Source of the DNA: Candidatus Avimonas caecicola
GTDB lineage: Bacteria; Bacillota; Clostridia; Oscillospirales; Acutalibacteraceae
Assembly (NCBI GenBank): GCA_904419875.1
Contig: CAJFTG010000045.1
Span: 1 to 36,267 of the forward strand
Direction: 5' to 3'
Length of the DNA: 36,267 nucleotides
The notes under the pieces were generated by a model. It worked only from the letters and a program-made list of their open reading frames with translations. It did not search any database and was not told the origin of the DNA. Below, piece after piece: positions 1-9,053 of this stretch. Both the position numbers and the translations under genes were made by a program. How positions within the stretch are numbered: the first letter of the stretch is position 1; each line of letters opens with the position of its first letter.

Positions 1-54
1 GGAATATATGTAATAAATTTGAAGCAGAGCAGGGGACTGTCTCCCCGGCAGCCG

Positions 55-90
55 GGAAAGGCCCTGTTCCTTTTGGAACAGGGCCTTTCC
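55..90 (-). terminator. hairpin downstream of the lipoprotein gene
   Basis: A perfect 16-bp inverted repeat (55-70 and 75-90) with a TTTT loop lies 10 bases past the stop codon of the minus-strand lipoprotein. Neither strand has a clear T-tract after the stem, so termination is inferred from the strength and place of the hairpin. Confidence 0.6.
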
Positions 91-100
91 ATTCGAGTGA

Positions 101-724
101 TTACGCAACGGATTCCACCGGTAAAAACGCAAGATCTTTATTCTCCTGATACGACGCCTTGGACTCTGCAATCAATTGTCGGTCGTTAGAGTACTCCACA
201 ACCCGTTCGCGGCTTCCCTCTTCCACATACATCCCCGTATAATCTTCGTCCCACAGCTTTTCATACGTCAGCGTATTGTCCTTCACGGTCAAATACCCAT
301 ACTGCTCCAACCCGCCGCTTACAGTAAAATATATCACGCCGGGATAAGAAGGATGATCGGAAAAGAGAAGCCGCAGCGTTCCGGTCATAAAGTCCCGGCC
401 GCCAAGCTCCGTTACCCCGCCGTCAAACGTATAAACTTGTATCTCTGTTCCCGCCGTAAGGACAATCAGTTCCTGAACGCCGTTGTTATCCAGATCTTTC
501 TGAGCAAACACAACGGTATTTCCTGAAGAGTCATTCTCATAAAAAGCCTTTAAATACGCCGTATATGCCTGCTGAACCTCTTCACGTCCGGGAGCATCGC
601 CGGAGGCAGAGGAAGAAATGCCCTCGGCCGTTGCGCTGCCCGGTTCCGCCGGGGTGCCACAGCCTCCCAGCACCAGCGCGGCCGCGATCACCGACGCCGC
701 CAGCACGCCTGTCCATCGCTTCAT
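101..724 (-). CDS. putative secreted lipoprotein
   Basis: A 207-residue protein of unknown function, probably anchored to the outer face of the membrane. Residues 1-22 form a lipoprotein signal peptide: a basic start (MKRW), a hydrophobic Ala/Leu/Val stretch and a lipobox VLGGC with the lipidated Cys at 22. A Ser/Gly/Ala/Glu-rich linker follows to about residue 50. The rest looks like a folded domain with a DLDNNGVQEL segment, which resembles the Asp-rich calcium-type or FG-GAP-like repeats of surface proteins; that resemblance is weak. The ATG is preceded by GAAGGA and a good sigma-A promoter. It appears to be a single-gene transcript ending at the hairpin at 55-90. I do not recognise the family. 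Confidence 0.8.
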   Translation of the reverse strand: MKRWTGVLAASVIAAALVLGGCGTPAEPGSATAEGISSSASGDAPGREEVQQAYTAYLKAFYENDSSGNTVVFAQKDLDNNGVQELIVLTAGTEIQVYTFDGGVTELGGRDFMTGTLRLLFSDHPSYPGVIYFTVSGGLEQYGYLTVKDNTLTYEKLWDEDYTGMYVEEGSRERVVEYSNDRQLIAESKASYQENKDLAFLPVESVA

Positions 725-771
725 GTCCTTCGTCCCCTTTCCTTCTATTGGCGGTTCCTTACTATGGCTGT

Positions 772-800
772 AGTATATACCACAATTTTCCGCTTTTCAA
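772..800 (-). promoter_or_regulatory. sigma-A promoter of the lipoprotein gene
   Basis: On the minus strand, TTGAAA (795-800) and TATACT (772-777) are separated by 17 bases, about 50 bases upstream of the start codon. Confidence 0.65.
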
Positions 801-988
801 TATTTGTTACAATACTGTGATTATTTCCCCGTTATACGTCCTTTTATTATGAATAGTTCACTGAAAGTATGGGAGGTTTTGCCGATATGTCCTTCAACAA
901 AAGCAGCAAGGCACAGCAAAGCATCTGCGGACCGGTCATTATTCATTGAGCCCAGCCGTTCGCAGACAGGCCGTTCATTTGAGATGCT

Positions 989-2128
989 CTACATGCCAGG
1001 AAATTTGATGAGGGAATACAGCGAAAACAGCAAAAACAGCAAGATCAGAAAACAAACATTCAACAGGGTAAACCACCGGAAATAGCGTTTCCGCTGGCCA
1101 GGGTATTCTTTTGCGATCATTTTATAGGAAATCAAGCTGGCCATGGAAGCGATCAATGTTCCCAGCCCTCCAAAATTGCAGCCGATGATTAAGCCCCGCC
1201 ACTGGGAAGTAAACCCGGACAGCAGTAAGGCGGCCGGCACGTTGCTGATGACCTGGCTGGCGAGAATCGAAACCAGCTCAACGCGGCCCTCCAAAACGGA
1301 GGCCAGAAAATTTCGAAACCCTTCCATTTCCGCGACATTGCCGACGAAAATGAAAAAGGCCAAAAAGGTTCCCAGCAGGGTGTAATCGACGGACGCCAGA
1401 AGCTTCCGATTGTTCACCAGCAAAATCAGAACCATGGCGGCGGCGATGGCGATGGGAGAGAGCACTTTAAAGACGCCCAAAAGACACAGGCCAAACCCCG
1501 CGGCATAGCACAGCACGTCTTTCGGCTTTCCCAATGCGGCGGACAGAGAGATACCGGCAAGGGGAGCCGGCTTGATGAGGACAACCGCCAACGCCAAGCA
1601 TGCGGCCGCGGCAAGGACATAAGGAAGCATCAGCGCGCAAAACTCTCCGAACCCCATCGCAGACCTGTTGTATAAGTAAAGATTTTGCGGGTTTCCCATC
1701 GGGGTCAGCATGCTTCCAAGATTCGCGGCGATCGTTTGAAGCACCACCTGCGGTACCGCCAGGCGTTCCTGCCCCGCAATCCGCAGGATAGTAAGACCAA
1801 ACGGGACAAAAGCCATTAATGCGACGTCGTTTGTAATAACCATGCTGAATAGAAACGGCAAAAATACCAGGATAAAAAGCATGGTTCGCGTTGTCGCCAT
1901 TCGTTTGAGCAACAGGTTTGCCATGCAGACAAAAAAGTTGGCTTTCTGCAGACCTTTCATAACCGCCATCAAACTGAACAAGAGCGCCAAAGTATCCCAG
2001 TCGATGTATGAAAAATACGCAGCGCTGGGAGGGACAAAGAAGCAGGACAGGAAAGCCAGCAGAACGGAAATACAGAAAACCGCTTCTTTTTTAAAAAACG
2101 AAACACATTGATTGCCAAGTTTGCGCAT
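989..2128 (-). CDS. ArsB/NhaD/SLC13-type ion permease
   Basis: A 379-residue polytopic membrane protein with about ten hydrophobic segments. The conserved half-site motifs of the ion transporter superfamily are visible: MVITNDVALMAFVPFG around residue 100 and GSMLTPMGNPQNL around 140, with an SNVPAALLLSG repeat near 295. These Asn/Pro-rich re-entrant loops characterise the CitMHS/ArsB/NhaD/DASS group, which moves anions or exchanges Na+ for H+. The substrate cannot be read from the sequence. No arsR, arsC or metal regulator is adjacent, so arsenite export is not favoured. It stands alone on the minus strand, ahead of the divergent lipoprotein promoter. The length is slightly short for the family (usually 400-450), with both half-repeats present. 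Confidence 0.8.
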   Translation of the reverse strand: MRKLGNQCVSFFKKEAVFCISVLLAFLSCFFVPPSAAYFSYIDWDTLALLFSLMAVMKGLQKANFFVCMANLLLKRMATTRTMLFILVFLPFLFSMVITNDVALMAFVPFGLTILRIAGQERLAVPQVVLQTIAANLGSMLTPMGNPQNLYLYNRSAMGFGEFCALMLPYVLAAAACLALAVVLIKPAPLAGISLSAALGKPKDVLCYAAGFGLCLLGVFKVLSPIAIAAAMVLILLVNNRKLLASVDYTLLGTFLAFFIFVGNVAEMEGFRNFLASVLEGRVELVSILASQVISNVPAALLLSGFTSQWRGLIIGCNFGGLGTLIASMASLISYKMIAKEYPGQRKRYFRWFTLLNVCFLILLFLLFSLYSLIKFPGM

Positions 2129-2280
2129 CCTATAACAACCCGCTTATCGCAAGCAAATTTCCTTTTGAAAAAGGTTTTAGACAAAATCCATGCCGGACCT
2201 GACGCGGCTGCAGACAAGCGGCGGGGCCGTGCCCAAGGGATTCCTCCCGGCGGAACAGAACGGAACGAGCAGAACAGATG

Positions 2281-2310
2281 AAAAATCCCACTCAAATGAG
2301 TGGGATTTTT
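2281..2310 (-). terminator. terminator of tRNA-fMet (bidirectional)
   Basis: A 14-bp perfect stem (2281-2294 / 2297-2310) is bounded by A5 and T5 runs, so it works as an intrinsic terminator on either strand. It lies 22 bases after the CCA end of the tRNA. Confidence 0.85.
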
Positions 2311-2332
2311 CATAAAACCGCGTTTCTGCGAT

Positions 2333-2409
<77 letters not shown>

Positions 2410-2449
2410 ATCTATTCTGTTGGATTTGTATTATCCACAGCGCTCAATT

Positions 2450-2478
2450 ATTATATACCATGACCGGCAAAATTGCAA
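2450..2478 (-). promoter_or_regulatory. promoter of tRNA-fMet
   Basis: On the minus strand, TTGCAA (2473-2478) and TATAAT (2450-2455) have a 17-base spacer, about 40 bases ahead of the mature tRNA 5' end. Confidence 0.7.
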
Positions 2479-3140
2479 GCCTTTTTTCTGATTTTTTTAA
2501 CCGCTGTTAAAACCCGCCGGCGGATATGGCGCCTGCCCCGTTCCCAAGGCCGCGCCGGAAGCGGAAAACGGCCGGCGGCAAAGCCGCATTTGGCTGACCG
2601 GGCTCATCGTTTGAACCGTCCATTCGCCGATACCGCGGAAAACAGCGTGTGCGTCCAGAGGGAGCTGCACGAGTAAAGCATGTCTTTGCACGGCATACGG
2701 CGCAAAAAGGCGGAACGGCTTCCCCACGCACAGCGAGCCTGCCGGCCGCCTTTCCCTTGTCGTGTGCGGAAGCCTTTTCCGGCATTTTCCGCTATTGCGC
2801 GAAACAGCCGGTGCGCATCCCGGCGCAGGGGTGCTGCCCCCTAAGGGGAGACAGGGCCGTTCTCCTTCAAGAAAGAACAGGAGGGCAAGTGCCTTTATAT
2901 GGCCGAAGGGTGCGCCGCCATCCGGACGGCGGAAACGCCGGCGGCGGGACTGCATAGCCCGCGCCCGCGTTCCCTGCCGGCGAAAAAGGACGAAGACGGC
3001 ACGCGCGCGCCGAACATCACCGGCGCCTTCCCCTTGGCGGCGGAGCCGTGCCGTTTGATTTCCGCGGCGCCGCACAGCCGCCGAGCCCCGCCGCGATCGG
3101 GGACGCGGCCGGCCGCACCGCAGAGGGAGCGATCGCACCG
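2479..3140. other. GC-rich gene-free stretch
   Basis: About 660 bases without a convincing gene. Several open frames exist on both strands, but they encode Arg/Pro/Gly-rich, low-complexity peptides without a ribosome site or a recognisable domain, as expected of GC-rich non-coding DNA. It could hold a decayed gene. Confidence 0.5.
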
Positions 3141-3180
3141 GGAAAGGGGCGATCGCTAAGCGTTGCGGACGCCCCTTTCC
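3141..3180 (-). terminator. hairpin closing the holA-rnmV unit
   Basis: An 11-bp perfect stem (3141-3151 / 3170-3180) with an 18-base loop lies just past the rnmV stop codon. There is no strong T-tract on the minus strand, so the terminator role is inferred. Confidence 0.5.
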
Positions 3181-3182
3181 TT

Positions 3183-3812
3183 TCACTCCGGCTTTCCGCC
3201 CCCGCCGCCGTGTTTCTCCGTCAGTTCCCGGAAGGCCGCCCGGTCCATCAGGCTGTTCAGAACGGCCAGCAGCCGGCCGGCGGACAGCCGCCGGGGCAGC
3301 CCCAGGCCGGCCAGCAGCCTCTCCCGCCGCGCAGCGCTCTCCGGCCCGCCGCTCAGTCCCGCCTCGTACAGGTCAAGCCGGGTGATCGGCTCCTTGCGGC
3401 CGGCGGATTTCCCGGCCGCCTCCCCCGAATCCTCCAGGAGCGTCGCCCCGGCCCGCAGCAGCGCCCGGCGCAGCGTCTCGCCGTCCATCCCTTCCACCCC
3501 CAGCAGCCCCTCCCGGGAGGGGGTGTCTTTCCGCCGTTCCTTTCCCCGGATTTCGGGTATATAGGCGTGCTTCACCTGTTCCGGCGGGATGGCCCCGGCC
3601 AGGTGCCCGCGGATGACAAAGCCGGCGGCGTCGCTGTCGGTCAAAACCAGCAGCCCCCGTTCCGCGGCCAGGCGGCGCAGGAGAGCCATCTGCTCCGCGT
3701 CCTTGAAGATGCCGAACCCGTTGGTCTCGATAATCAGGCCGTCCACCACCGATTCCAGCCGGATTTTATCGTATTTTCCTTCCACCACAATGACCTCGCG
3801 CACACGAAGCAT
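3183..3812 (-). CDS. rnmV: ribonuclease M5
   Basis: A 209-residue maturase that trims the ends of 5S rRNA precursors in low-GC Gram-positives. The N-terminus is a TOPRIM domain: VIVVEGKYDK with catalytic Glu11, then GLLVLTDSDAAG with Asp59 and Asp61. An arm of the DUF4093 type fills the C-terminal half. The open frame extends far upstream, but the start is set at ATG 3812, where the TOPRIM domain begins and an AGGAG site sits about 7 bases ahead. The tail is Gly-rich. It lies 29 bases downstream of holA on the same strand and is probably co-transcribed with it. B. subtilis RnmV is similar in length (about 186). Confidence 0.9.
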   Translation of the reverse strand: MLRVREVIVVEGKYDKIRLESVVDGLIIETNGFGIFKDAEQMALLRRLAAERGLLVLTDSDAAGFVIRGHLAGAIPPEQVKHAYIPEIRGKERRKDTPSREGLLGVEGMDGETLRRALLRAGATLLEDSGEAAGKSAGRKEPITRLDLYEAGLSGGPESAARRERLLAGLGLPRRLSAGRLLAVLNSLMDRAAFRELTEKHGGGGGKPE

Positions 3813-3841
3813 GCCGTTTCTCCTTCCGGGCAGGGGCGGGC

Positions 3842-4891
3842 TCAACGGCCGCCCGTGCGGGCAAGCAGGATTAACTTTGCCGCCGTCTGCTCCAGCACGA
3901 CCCGTTTGTCGGCGCGGGAAGACTTGAGCATCCGGTCGGCGCCGGCCAGGACCTCCAGGCTTTCCCGCAGGACGGGAAGCGGCAGGGAGGCGCTGTCCCG
4001 CGCCGCATTGCGCAGCCGGAATTCCTTTCCGCGATAGGCGAACACCCCGCTGAGGCTTTCCGCCTGCTGCCCCGCCGCCCGCGCCACCTTGGCGCGGTAA
4101 AGGTCGGCATAGGCGCTGGAAAGCACCGCCAGGACGGACACCGGCTCTTCCCGCATGGCAAACAGCCGGTTGAGGATGGAATACGCCCGGGCATAGCTTT
4201 CCTGCAGCAACGCCTTGGACAGGTCGAACACCGACGCCTCCAGATTCTGCACCCCCAGCGTCTCGATATCCTCCCGGGTGATCTCCCTCCCGTCCGCATA
4301 GGCGCAGAGCTTGTCCAGCTCCCCCAGCAGCAGGTTGAGGTCGCTGCCGCTGCGCTCCAGCATCCGCCGGGCGTTGTCCGGGCTGAGGGAACAGCCCCGG
4401 CGGGCCGCGCCGCTGCAAAGCAGCTTGGTGATCTCTCCCGCCGTCTTCCGCGGGAAGCACACCGCCGCGCCCGCTTTGTCCGCCGCGGCGAGGAACGCCT
4501 TCCACTTGGCGTTCTTTTTCACATCGGCCTGCACCGCATCCAGCCAGAAGACCAGGACGCACCCCTCCGGCGGGTCCTTGACCAGCGCCAGAAGCTTTTC
4601 CTGGGCGGCCGCGCCGGCGGAAGCGACATCAAAGTCCCGCACGGCCACGCACTTCCGCTCGGCCATCACCGGCAGCGCTTCGGCGGCATCCTCGATTTCG
4701 TCCGCCGTGCAGGACTGCCCGTCGAACTTCTGCAGGTTGAACTCGGCGAGCGCCGTTTCCCCTGCCGCGCGGGACGCTATCTGCGCCGCGTAATGCGCGG
4801 TCAGATAGCTTTCCTCCCCGTACAGGAAATAGACCGGCGCAAGCCTGTCCCCCTTCAGCTGCTTTTTCAGTTCGCTTTCGGTAATCTGCAT
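3842..4891 (-). CDS. holA: DNA polymerase III delta subunit
   Basis: A 349-residue clamp-loader subunit that opens the beta sliding clamp. The N-terminal signature APVYFLYGEESYLT is typical, followed by a degenerate AAA+ fold and a helical C-terminal collar domain (FAMREEPVSVLAVLSSAYADLYRAK region). Length matches the family (about 340). The ATG at 4891 is chosen over one 30 bases upstream because a GAGAGGA ribosome site precedes it and the homologous start MQITESELKKQL fits. In many Firmicutes holA directly follows comEC. Here an AT-rich segment with two unrelated genes separates them. Confidence 0.93.
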   Translation of the reverse strand: MQITESELKKQLKGDRLAPVYFLYGEESYLTAHYAAQIASRAAGETALAEFNLQKFDGQSCTADEIEDAAEALPVMAERKCVAVRDFDVASAGAAAQEKLLALVKDPPEGCVLVFWLDAVQADVKKNAKWKAFLAAADKAGAAVCFPRKTAGEITKLLCSGAARRGCSLSPDNARRMLERSGSDLNLLLGELDKLCAYADGREITREDIETLGVQNLEASVFDLSKALLQESYARAYSILNRLFAMREEPVSVLAVLSSAYADLYRAKVARAAGQQAESLSGVFAYRGKEFRLRNAARDSASLPLPVLRESLEVLAGADRMLKSSRADKRVVLEQTAAKLILLARTGGR

Positions 4892-4947
4892 GGTCCGTCC
4901 TCTCCGCCTTCCCGGCAGCAAGCCCTCGTATTTTACATTCCGTTACT

Positions 4948-5433
4948 TTACAATTTGCATTCCATTATACAACGCATAGCTATAGTATCATCCCTCTTGT
5001 TATCTTCTATAATATCAACAATTCGAAATCCGCATTTTAAGTAACATTTCTGTGCCTTGGTATTGTCTTGGTTTGTAATGAGTTTTACCGAACGAAAGCC
5101 TTTTTCACATAGTGTTGCAAGCAGTTTTATTAAAACCGCTGTACCAATGCCTTTATTTTGATACTCTGGTAATATCACTGCCATTTTTAAATAAGGTACT
5201 CGATCGGCTGATAGCAGACCATTAAAAGCAAACCAACCTATTTGTTTTTCATCTTTCCAAATAATATATCCATTTTCATCAGGGTCGCTTTCCCATGCAA
5301 GCACAGCTTCAACCCAATCTTGATTAGTTGTCGGTGCTTCATTTAATCTATCCAAGAGTAAAGGATTGTTCATAAGACTAAACAAGAAATCTGCATCCTG
5401 TAGTGTGACCCTTTTAATTTCAAATTTCTCCAT
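4948..5433 (-). CDS. GNAT family N-acetyltransferase
   Basis: A 161-residue acetyl-CoA-dependent N-acyltransferase. The acetyl-CoA pyrophosphate loop QNKGIG is at 92-97 and the C-terminal NTKAQKCYLKCGFR strand-helix is typical of the fold. The substrate is unknown; small amines, antibiotics or protein N-termini are all possible. AGGAGG lies 7-8 bases before the ATG. Base composition is much more AT-rich than holA or comEC and codon use shifts to A/T third positions, which suggests transfer. It belongs to the segment inserted between comEC and holA. Confidence 0.85.
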   Translation of the reverse strand: MEKFEIKRVTLQDADFLFSLMNNPLLLDRLNEAPTTNQDWVEAVLAWESDPDENGYIIWKDEKQIGWFAFNGLLSADRVPYLKMAVILPEYQNKGIGTAVLIKLLATLCEKGFRSVKLITNQDNTKAQKCYLKCGFRIVDIIEDNKRDDTIAMRCIMECKL

Positions 5434-5772
5434 ATATACCTCCTACCTTTATCGTGTTACGAAGTAAAGGCAAAATAAGGATTGAACATAAGGGATTTGT
5501 AGACTTGATTTTTAAGCGGTAAGGAGTTTATACTTTTGCTCGCAAAATCAGCTTTTAACTGCGTAACATTTCTTGCGGTATAAAATTGTTTGCTCGTTGT
5601 TTAGATATCCTGTCCATGCCATTCCGAAAATCTACCGCCGAGAAAAAGACAGCAAAAATTTCGTAGCAAGCATAGGAAAGGGGTACCCCTTCCATAAAAA
5701 TCGCTCATTACTAGCCACAACAGTTTGCTTGCCAGGAATATCCCAAGCCCTTACACAAGTCCGTCTCCGTCT
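5434..5772. other. AT-rich spacer between the two island genes
   Basis: About 340 bases with no gene I can support. It contains a 14-bp palindrome, AAGGGGTACCCCTT, at 5678-5691. Small open frames occur on both strands without ribosome sites. Confidence 0.5.
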
Positions 5773-6408
5773 TTATCTGTAAAGATTTAACTTATTCTCT
5801 ACTAGCAAAAAAGTTTCTTCCACTGTCCTTTTCTCATCTCGTAAAATCACATTAAAACCAGAATTCAGAAAAACGTTATATCTCTCTTTAGAATTTACCC
5901 TTTTCAAACACTCTCTAAAATTTTCAATTGCACGTTCTGGGTCTTTTTCCTTTAGTAACAATTGATATAAAAACTGTTTTTCTTTGTCCGGGCGCTCAAA
6001 AAAACGGTTGACAGAAATATCTGGGTCTGCAAGCATAATCAACACATGGTCTTTATCTGAAATTTTTTTTAATACGTGAATCGGAATATTGGTGTCAACA
6101 AAGATTTTCCTTTTCTCTTTAGTTAGTTTTTCCAAAATTCTTAATTCTAAAGAGGAACATTCTTCGATACACCCATTTATCCATTTTTCATACTCATCTG
6201 GAGTCCTTCTAATAAAATCACTCCAATTTTGTAAGTCTCGCGTATATGTCAAACAAGGAAATTCATCTTTATTCAATTCAGTTAATAATTGGTCATGGTA
6301 ATTTTCTTCACACGCAATACCGTGATACTTTTCAGCTAACAATTTAACCATTGTCGATTTTCCAGCATACGCCGTCCCATTTATAAAATAAACATGATTG
6401 AATTTCAT
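5773..6408 (-). CDS. P-loop NTPase, probable small-molecule kinase
   Basis: A 211-residue AAA/adenylate-kinase-like protein. A Walker A motif GTAYAGKST lies at 11-19 at the very N-terminus, and the KRKIFVDTNIPI segment near 105 probably forms the Walker B strand. ILADP-like and FFERPDKEKQ segments resemble the lid and nucleotide-binding parts of nucleoside or shikimate kinase-type phosphotransferases. The target is unknown; antibiotic or nucleotide phosphorylation is possible but not shown. The ATG has a GGAGG site 7 bases upstream. It is AT-rich like the GNAT and lies in the same orientation, 339 bases away. Confidence 0.75.
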   Translation of the reverse strand: MKFNHVYFINGTAYAGKSTMVKLLAEKYHGIACEENYHDQLLTELNKDEFPCLTYTRDLQNWSDFIRRTPDEYEKWINGCIEECSSLELRILEKLTKEKRKIFVDTNIPIHVLKKISDKDHVLIMLADPDISVNRFFERPDKEKQFLYQLLLKEKDPERAIENFRECLKRVNSKERYNVFLNSGFNVILRDEKRTVEETFLLVENKLNLYR

Positions 6409-6750
6409 AATTTTCCTCCAATATTCCCCGACTTATATATTTATATTTTAGTACCTATATATGAATTCTTCAATCGTCCCCCTGCTTATATTATAATTTT
6501 CCCTTACATCCGTTTGTATTGTTTTATATCGCCGTAAGAAATTCGGGCACCATTTAGGCACCAAAAAGTCAAAAATCATTGTTGTTTTGACTGTCTTAAT
6601 TTTCAAATAAGTCAGTATTTACAACGGTTTTTACAATAATAATGTTTTTAGAAACTCAAAATTAAATACTATTTTTATTATACCGCACGGGAAGGACGCC
6701 TGACAAGCGAAAAAGGGCAGGCGGGCCGGTTTCCCGCGGGTTTTCCGCGC
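6409..6750. other. AT-rich junction region next to comEC
   Basis: No intact gene. The minus strand from about 6555 to 6449 has a short open frame with the look of a decayed C-terminus, and GGCACCATTTAGGCACC (6547-6563) contains a repeated GGCACC. Base composition changes sharply to GC-rich at about 6685, which probably marks the right edge of the inserted segment. Confidence 0.45.
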
Positions 6751-8985
6751 TCAAAAGCGGGAAAAGGCCACGTCTCCCATGCCCCGGGTGCGGACGGCCA
6801 CCGCTTCCCGGGCGGTATTCTCCACCGGATAGATCCCCCGCGGCACCCCTTTCTCCGCGTAGGGCAGCATCTCCTCATCCACCGAAAGCACGCCTGCCTG
6901 AAGGGTAAGCGCCGACACATTCCGCGGGGCGGAGCCGGTGAAAACCGCCAGATTGGTCCGCCGCTGGTCTGCCGTCAGCGCCGCGGCATTCCCGCCCTCC
7001 GGACAGAACAGGAGGCGGGTGGAGCCAACCGTCAGCCGGAGGAAGCCGTCCTCCAGCCGTTCGGCGGAACAGTCGCCCCAAAAGGCGACCGCCCCCTCGT
7101 CAAGATAAAAAGCCCCGTCCTGAACCGGAAGAGCCTCCAGCGTAAGCCGGTAGGCGCCCTCTTTCGCGGTAATCAGGCACTCCACCCCGACGACCTCGGT
7201 GACCAGCGGGGAGGAAAAGGCGCTGCCGTCGTCCGGGTCGGCAATCAGCAGAAAATCCACCGAGGAAAGCGACCGGCCGCGCAGCACATAGGAGGCGGCC
7301 TCGGCGGCATCTTCCCCGCCCATCAGGATAAGGCCGGCCCGGCCGTCCCGTTCCACCAGCGCCGCCGTGGCTCCCCGGGCGGGCAGCACGGTCAGGGTGG
7401 TGACGCCCCGCATAAACACGCCGTTGGCCAGGATCCCGCCGCACAGGGCGATCACCGACCAGAGCGCGGCCGTACGCGCGCCCCGCCGTCCCAGCAGGCG
7501 GTGGCCCAAGAGAACCAGCCCCAGCCCCGCCGGTATCCCGACCAGCAGGAATAGCCGGTCCGCGTCCGACGACACCGCCGGCAGGGCATACAGCGCCTCG
7601 CCCACCCAGAGGAGCAGGCGGGCCGCCGTCTTTCCCACCCAGAACACCCAACCGGTCAAAACGGGGACGCCGGCCACGCCGAGAAATGCGCCCAGACAGC
7701 CTGTCACCGTTATAACGGAGGAAAGCGGCACCATCAGCAGGTTGGCCAGGGGCGAAACCAGGGAGATGGTCCCAAACACCGCCAGGGTGACGGGCAGGGT
7801 GGGCAGCGTCGCCGCCAGGGTAACCATCACCGCGTTCACCGGCCGGGCGAGCAGAGCAGGCGCACCGCCCTTTTCCTTTAACCGGTCGGCCGTCGCCCGC
7901 TTCATCGGCGGATGGAGTACAAGGATGCCGAAGGTCGCGGCAGCCGAAAGCAGCAGCCCCACGTCGCACACCGCATAGGGGTTGGGCAGGGTGATAACCA
8001 GCAGCGCCAGTCCCAGGGAATTAAGGCTGTCCGGTTCCCGCCCGAACAGCAGGCCGACCAGCATCACCATGCTCATCACCCCGGCCCGCACGGCCGAGGG
8101 CGTGAACCCGGTCAGCGCCACGAACAGGAGCACGAAGCCCGCCGTCAGCAGGGAGGACGCCTTGCGGGGCAGCCGGAAAAAGCGGAGCAGCGCCAGCAGC
8201 GCCTGGGCGAGCAGGGCGGTATGCAGGCCGGAAACCGCGAGGAGATGGGACACGCCCAGCGAGCGGAACATCCGGTTGGTTGCGGCGGAAATCCCGTCCT
8301 TAAAGCCGAACGCCAGCCCAGCCGTCACGCCCCGGACCTCCTCCAGCCCCGGGCCGTTCAGCACCGGCTGGGAGGTAACCGCCATCCTCGCCGCGCGGCG
8401 CAGCGCAAGCACCCGCGCCATCAGCGGGCGGGTCTCCGGCGCGGTCACGGCGACGCTTTCCTCCGCGTCGTATCCGGCGGGGGCAATGTTCAGCAGGATG
8501 CCGAGCGACTTGGCGTAATCATAAATCCGTTCGCTCCCCGCCTCCTGAAGGGCGGACACCACAAATTCCCCTTCCAGGAGGTCGTAGGGTTCGCAGTCGA
8601 TCCCCCAGGCGCCGGCGTTGAGCGCCAGCTTGGTTCCGGCCGGCAGGTCCCCCTCCAGCACCCGCACCCCGATGCCGATGCGGTCGTCCGGGTCGGTGGA
8701 ATAGTTGAGGGCCTCCAGCTTGAGATGCACGGTTTTCCCATCCCACTGCTGCAGAGGGCGGAACACCAGCGCCTCCTTGGCGCCGAGAATGGAAAAAGCG
8801 GCCAGGGCGGCCAATAACGCCGCCATGAGCCGCCCGTTATTCCTCAGCGGACGCAGGCAAAGCCCCACCAGAAGGGCCAGCAGGCAGAGCGCCGCCAGCG
8901 CCAGGGTGAGGTTCAGCGTCAGCAGGGTTCCCAGCGTCAGCGCCAGGAAAAAGGAGAAGCCGAGCACCGCCAGCGGCCGCTCCAT
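6751..8985 (-). CDS. comEC: ComEC/Rec2 competence DNA-uptake channel
   Basis: A 744-residue membrane protein that carries single-stranded DNA across the membrane during transformation. The N-terminus has paired membrane helices and a DUF4131-type soluble part. The competence domain follows, with the diagnostic SLGVSHLLAVSGLHTALLAQ around 240-260 and many further membrane helices to about 510. The C-terminal part (about 530-744) aligns in position with the metallo-beta-lactamase domain, but the usual HxHxDH ligand motif is absent; the equivalent segment reads LLIADPDDGSAF. It lies upstream of holA as in other Firmicutes, but separated by an AT-rich insert. Confidence 0.92.
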   Translation of the reverse strand: MERPLAVLGFSFFLALTLGTLLTLNLTLALAALCLLALLVGLCLRPLRNNGRLMAALLAALAAFSILGAKEALVFRPLQQWDGKTVHLKLEALNYSTDPDDRIGIGVRVLEGDLPAGTKLALNAGAWGIDCEPYDLLEGEFVVSALQEAGSERIYDYAKSLGILLNIAPAGYDAEESVAVTAPETRPLMARVLALRRAARMAVTSQPVLNGPGLEEVRGVTAGLAFGFKDGISAATNRMFRSLGVSHLLAVSGLHTALLAQALLALLRFFRLPRKASSLLTAGFVLLFVALTGFTPSAVRAGVMSMVMLVGLLFGREPDSLNSLGLALLVITLPNPYAVCDVGLLLSAAATFGILVLHPPMKRATADRLKEKGGAPALLARPVNAVMVTLAATLPTLPVTLAVFGTISLVSPLANLLMVPLSSVITVTGCLGAFLGVAGVPVLTGWVFWVGKTAARLLLWVGEALYALPAVSSDADRLFLLVGIPAGLGLVLLGHRLLGRRGARTAALWSVIALCGGILANGVFMRGVTTLTVLPARGATAALVERDGRAGLILMGGEDAAEAASYVLRGRSLSSVDFLLIADPDDGSAFSSPLVTEVVGVECLITAKEGAYRLTLEALPVQDGAFYLDEGAVAFWGDCSAERLEDGFLRLTVGSTRLLFCPEGGNAAALTADQRRTNLAVFTGSAPRNVSALTLQAGVLSVDEEMLPYAEKGVPRGIYPVENTAREAVAVRTRGMGDVAFSRF

Positions 8986-9053
8986 CCGTCATCCGCCCCT
9001 TTCCGCCGGTCCCGCGCTTTTCATACCGCAGCCGGATCCAAAGGCCCTGTGCC

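Noticed and set aside
989-2128. Permease as an arsenite exporter (ArsB)
   Set aside because: The fold fits the superfamily, but no ars regulator or reductase is nearby and no ArsB-specific feature could be seen.
2431-2439. Exact DnaA-box word TTATCCACA
   Set aside because: A single copy inside the tRNA-fMet leader with no cluster or AT-rich unwinding region; chance is likely.
2497-3186. Minus-strand open frame of 229 codons after tRNA-fMet
   Set aside because: Arg/Pro-rich, no ribosome site, no domain, and its start overlaps the rnmV terminator region.
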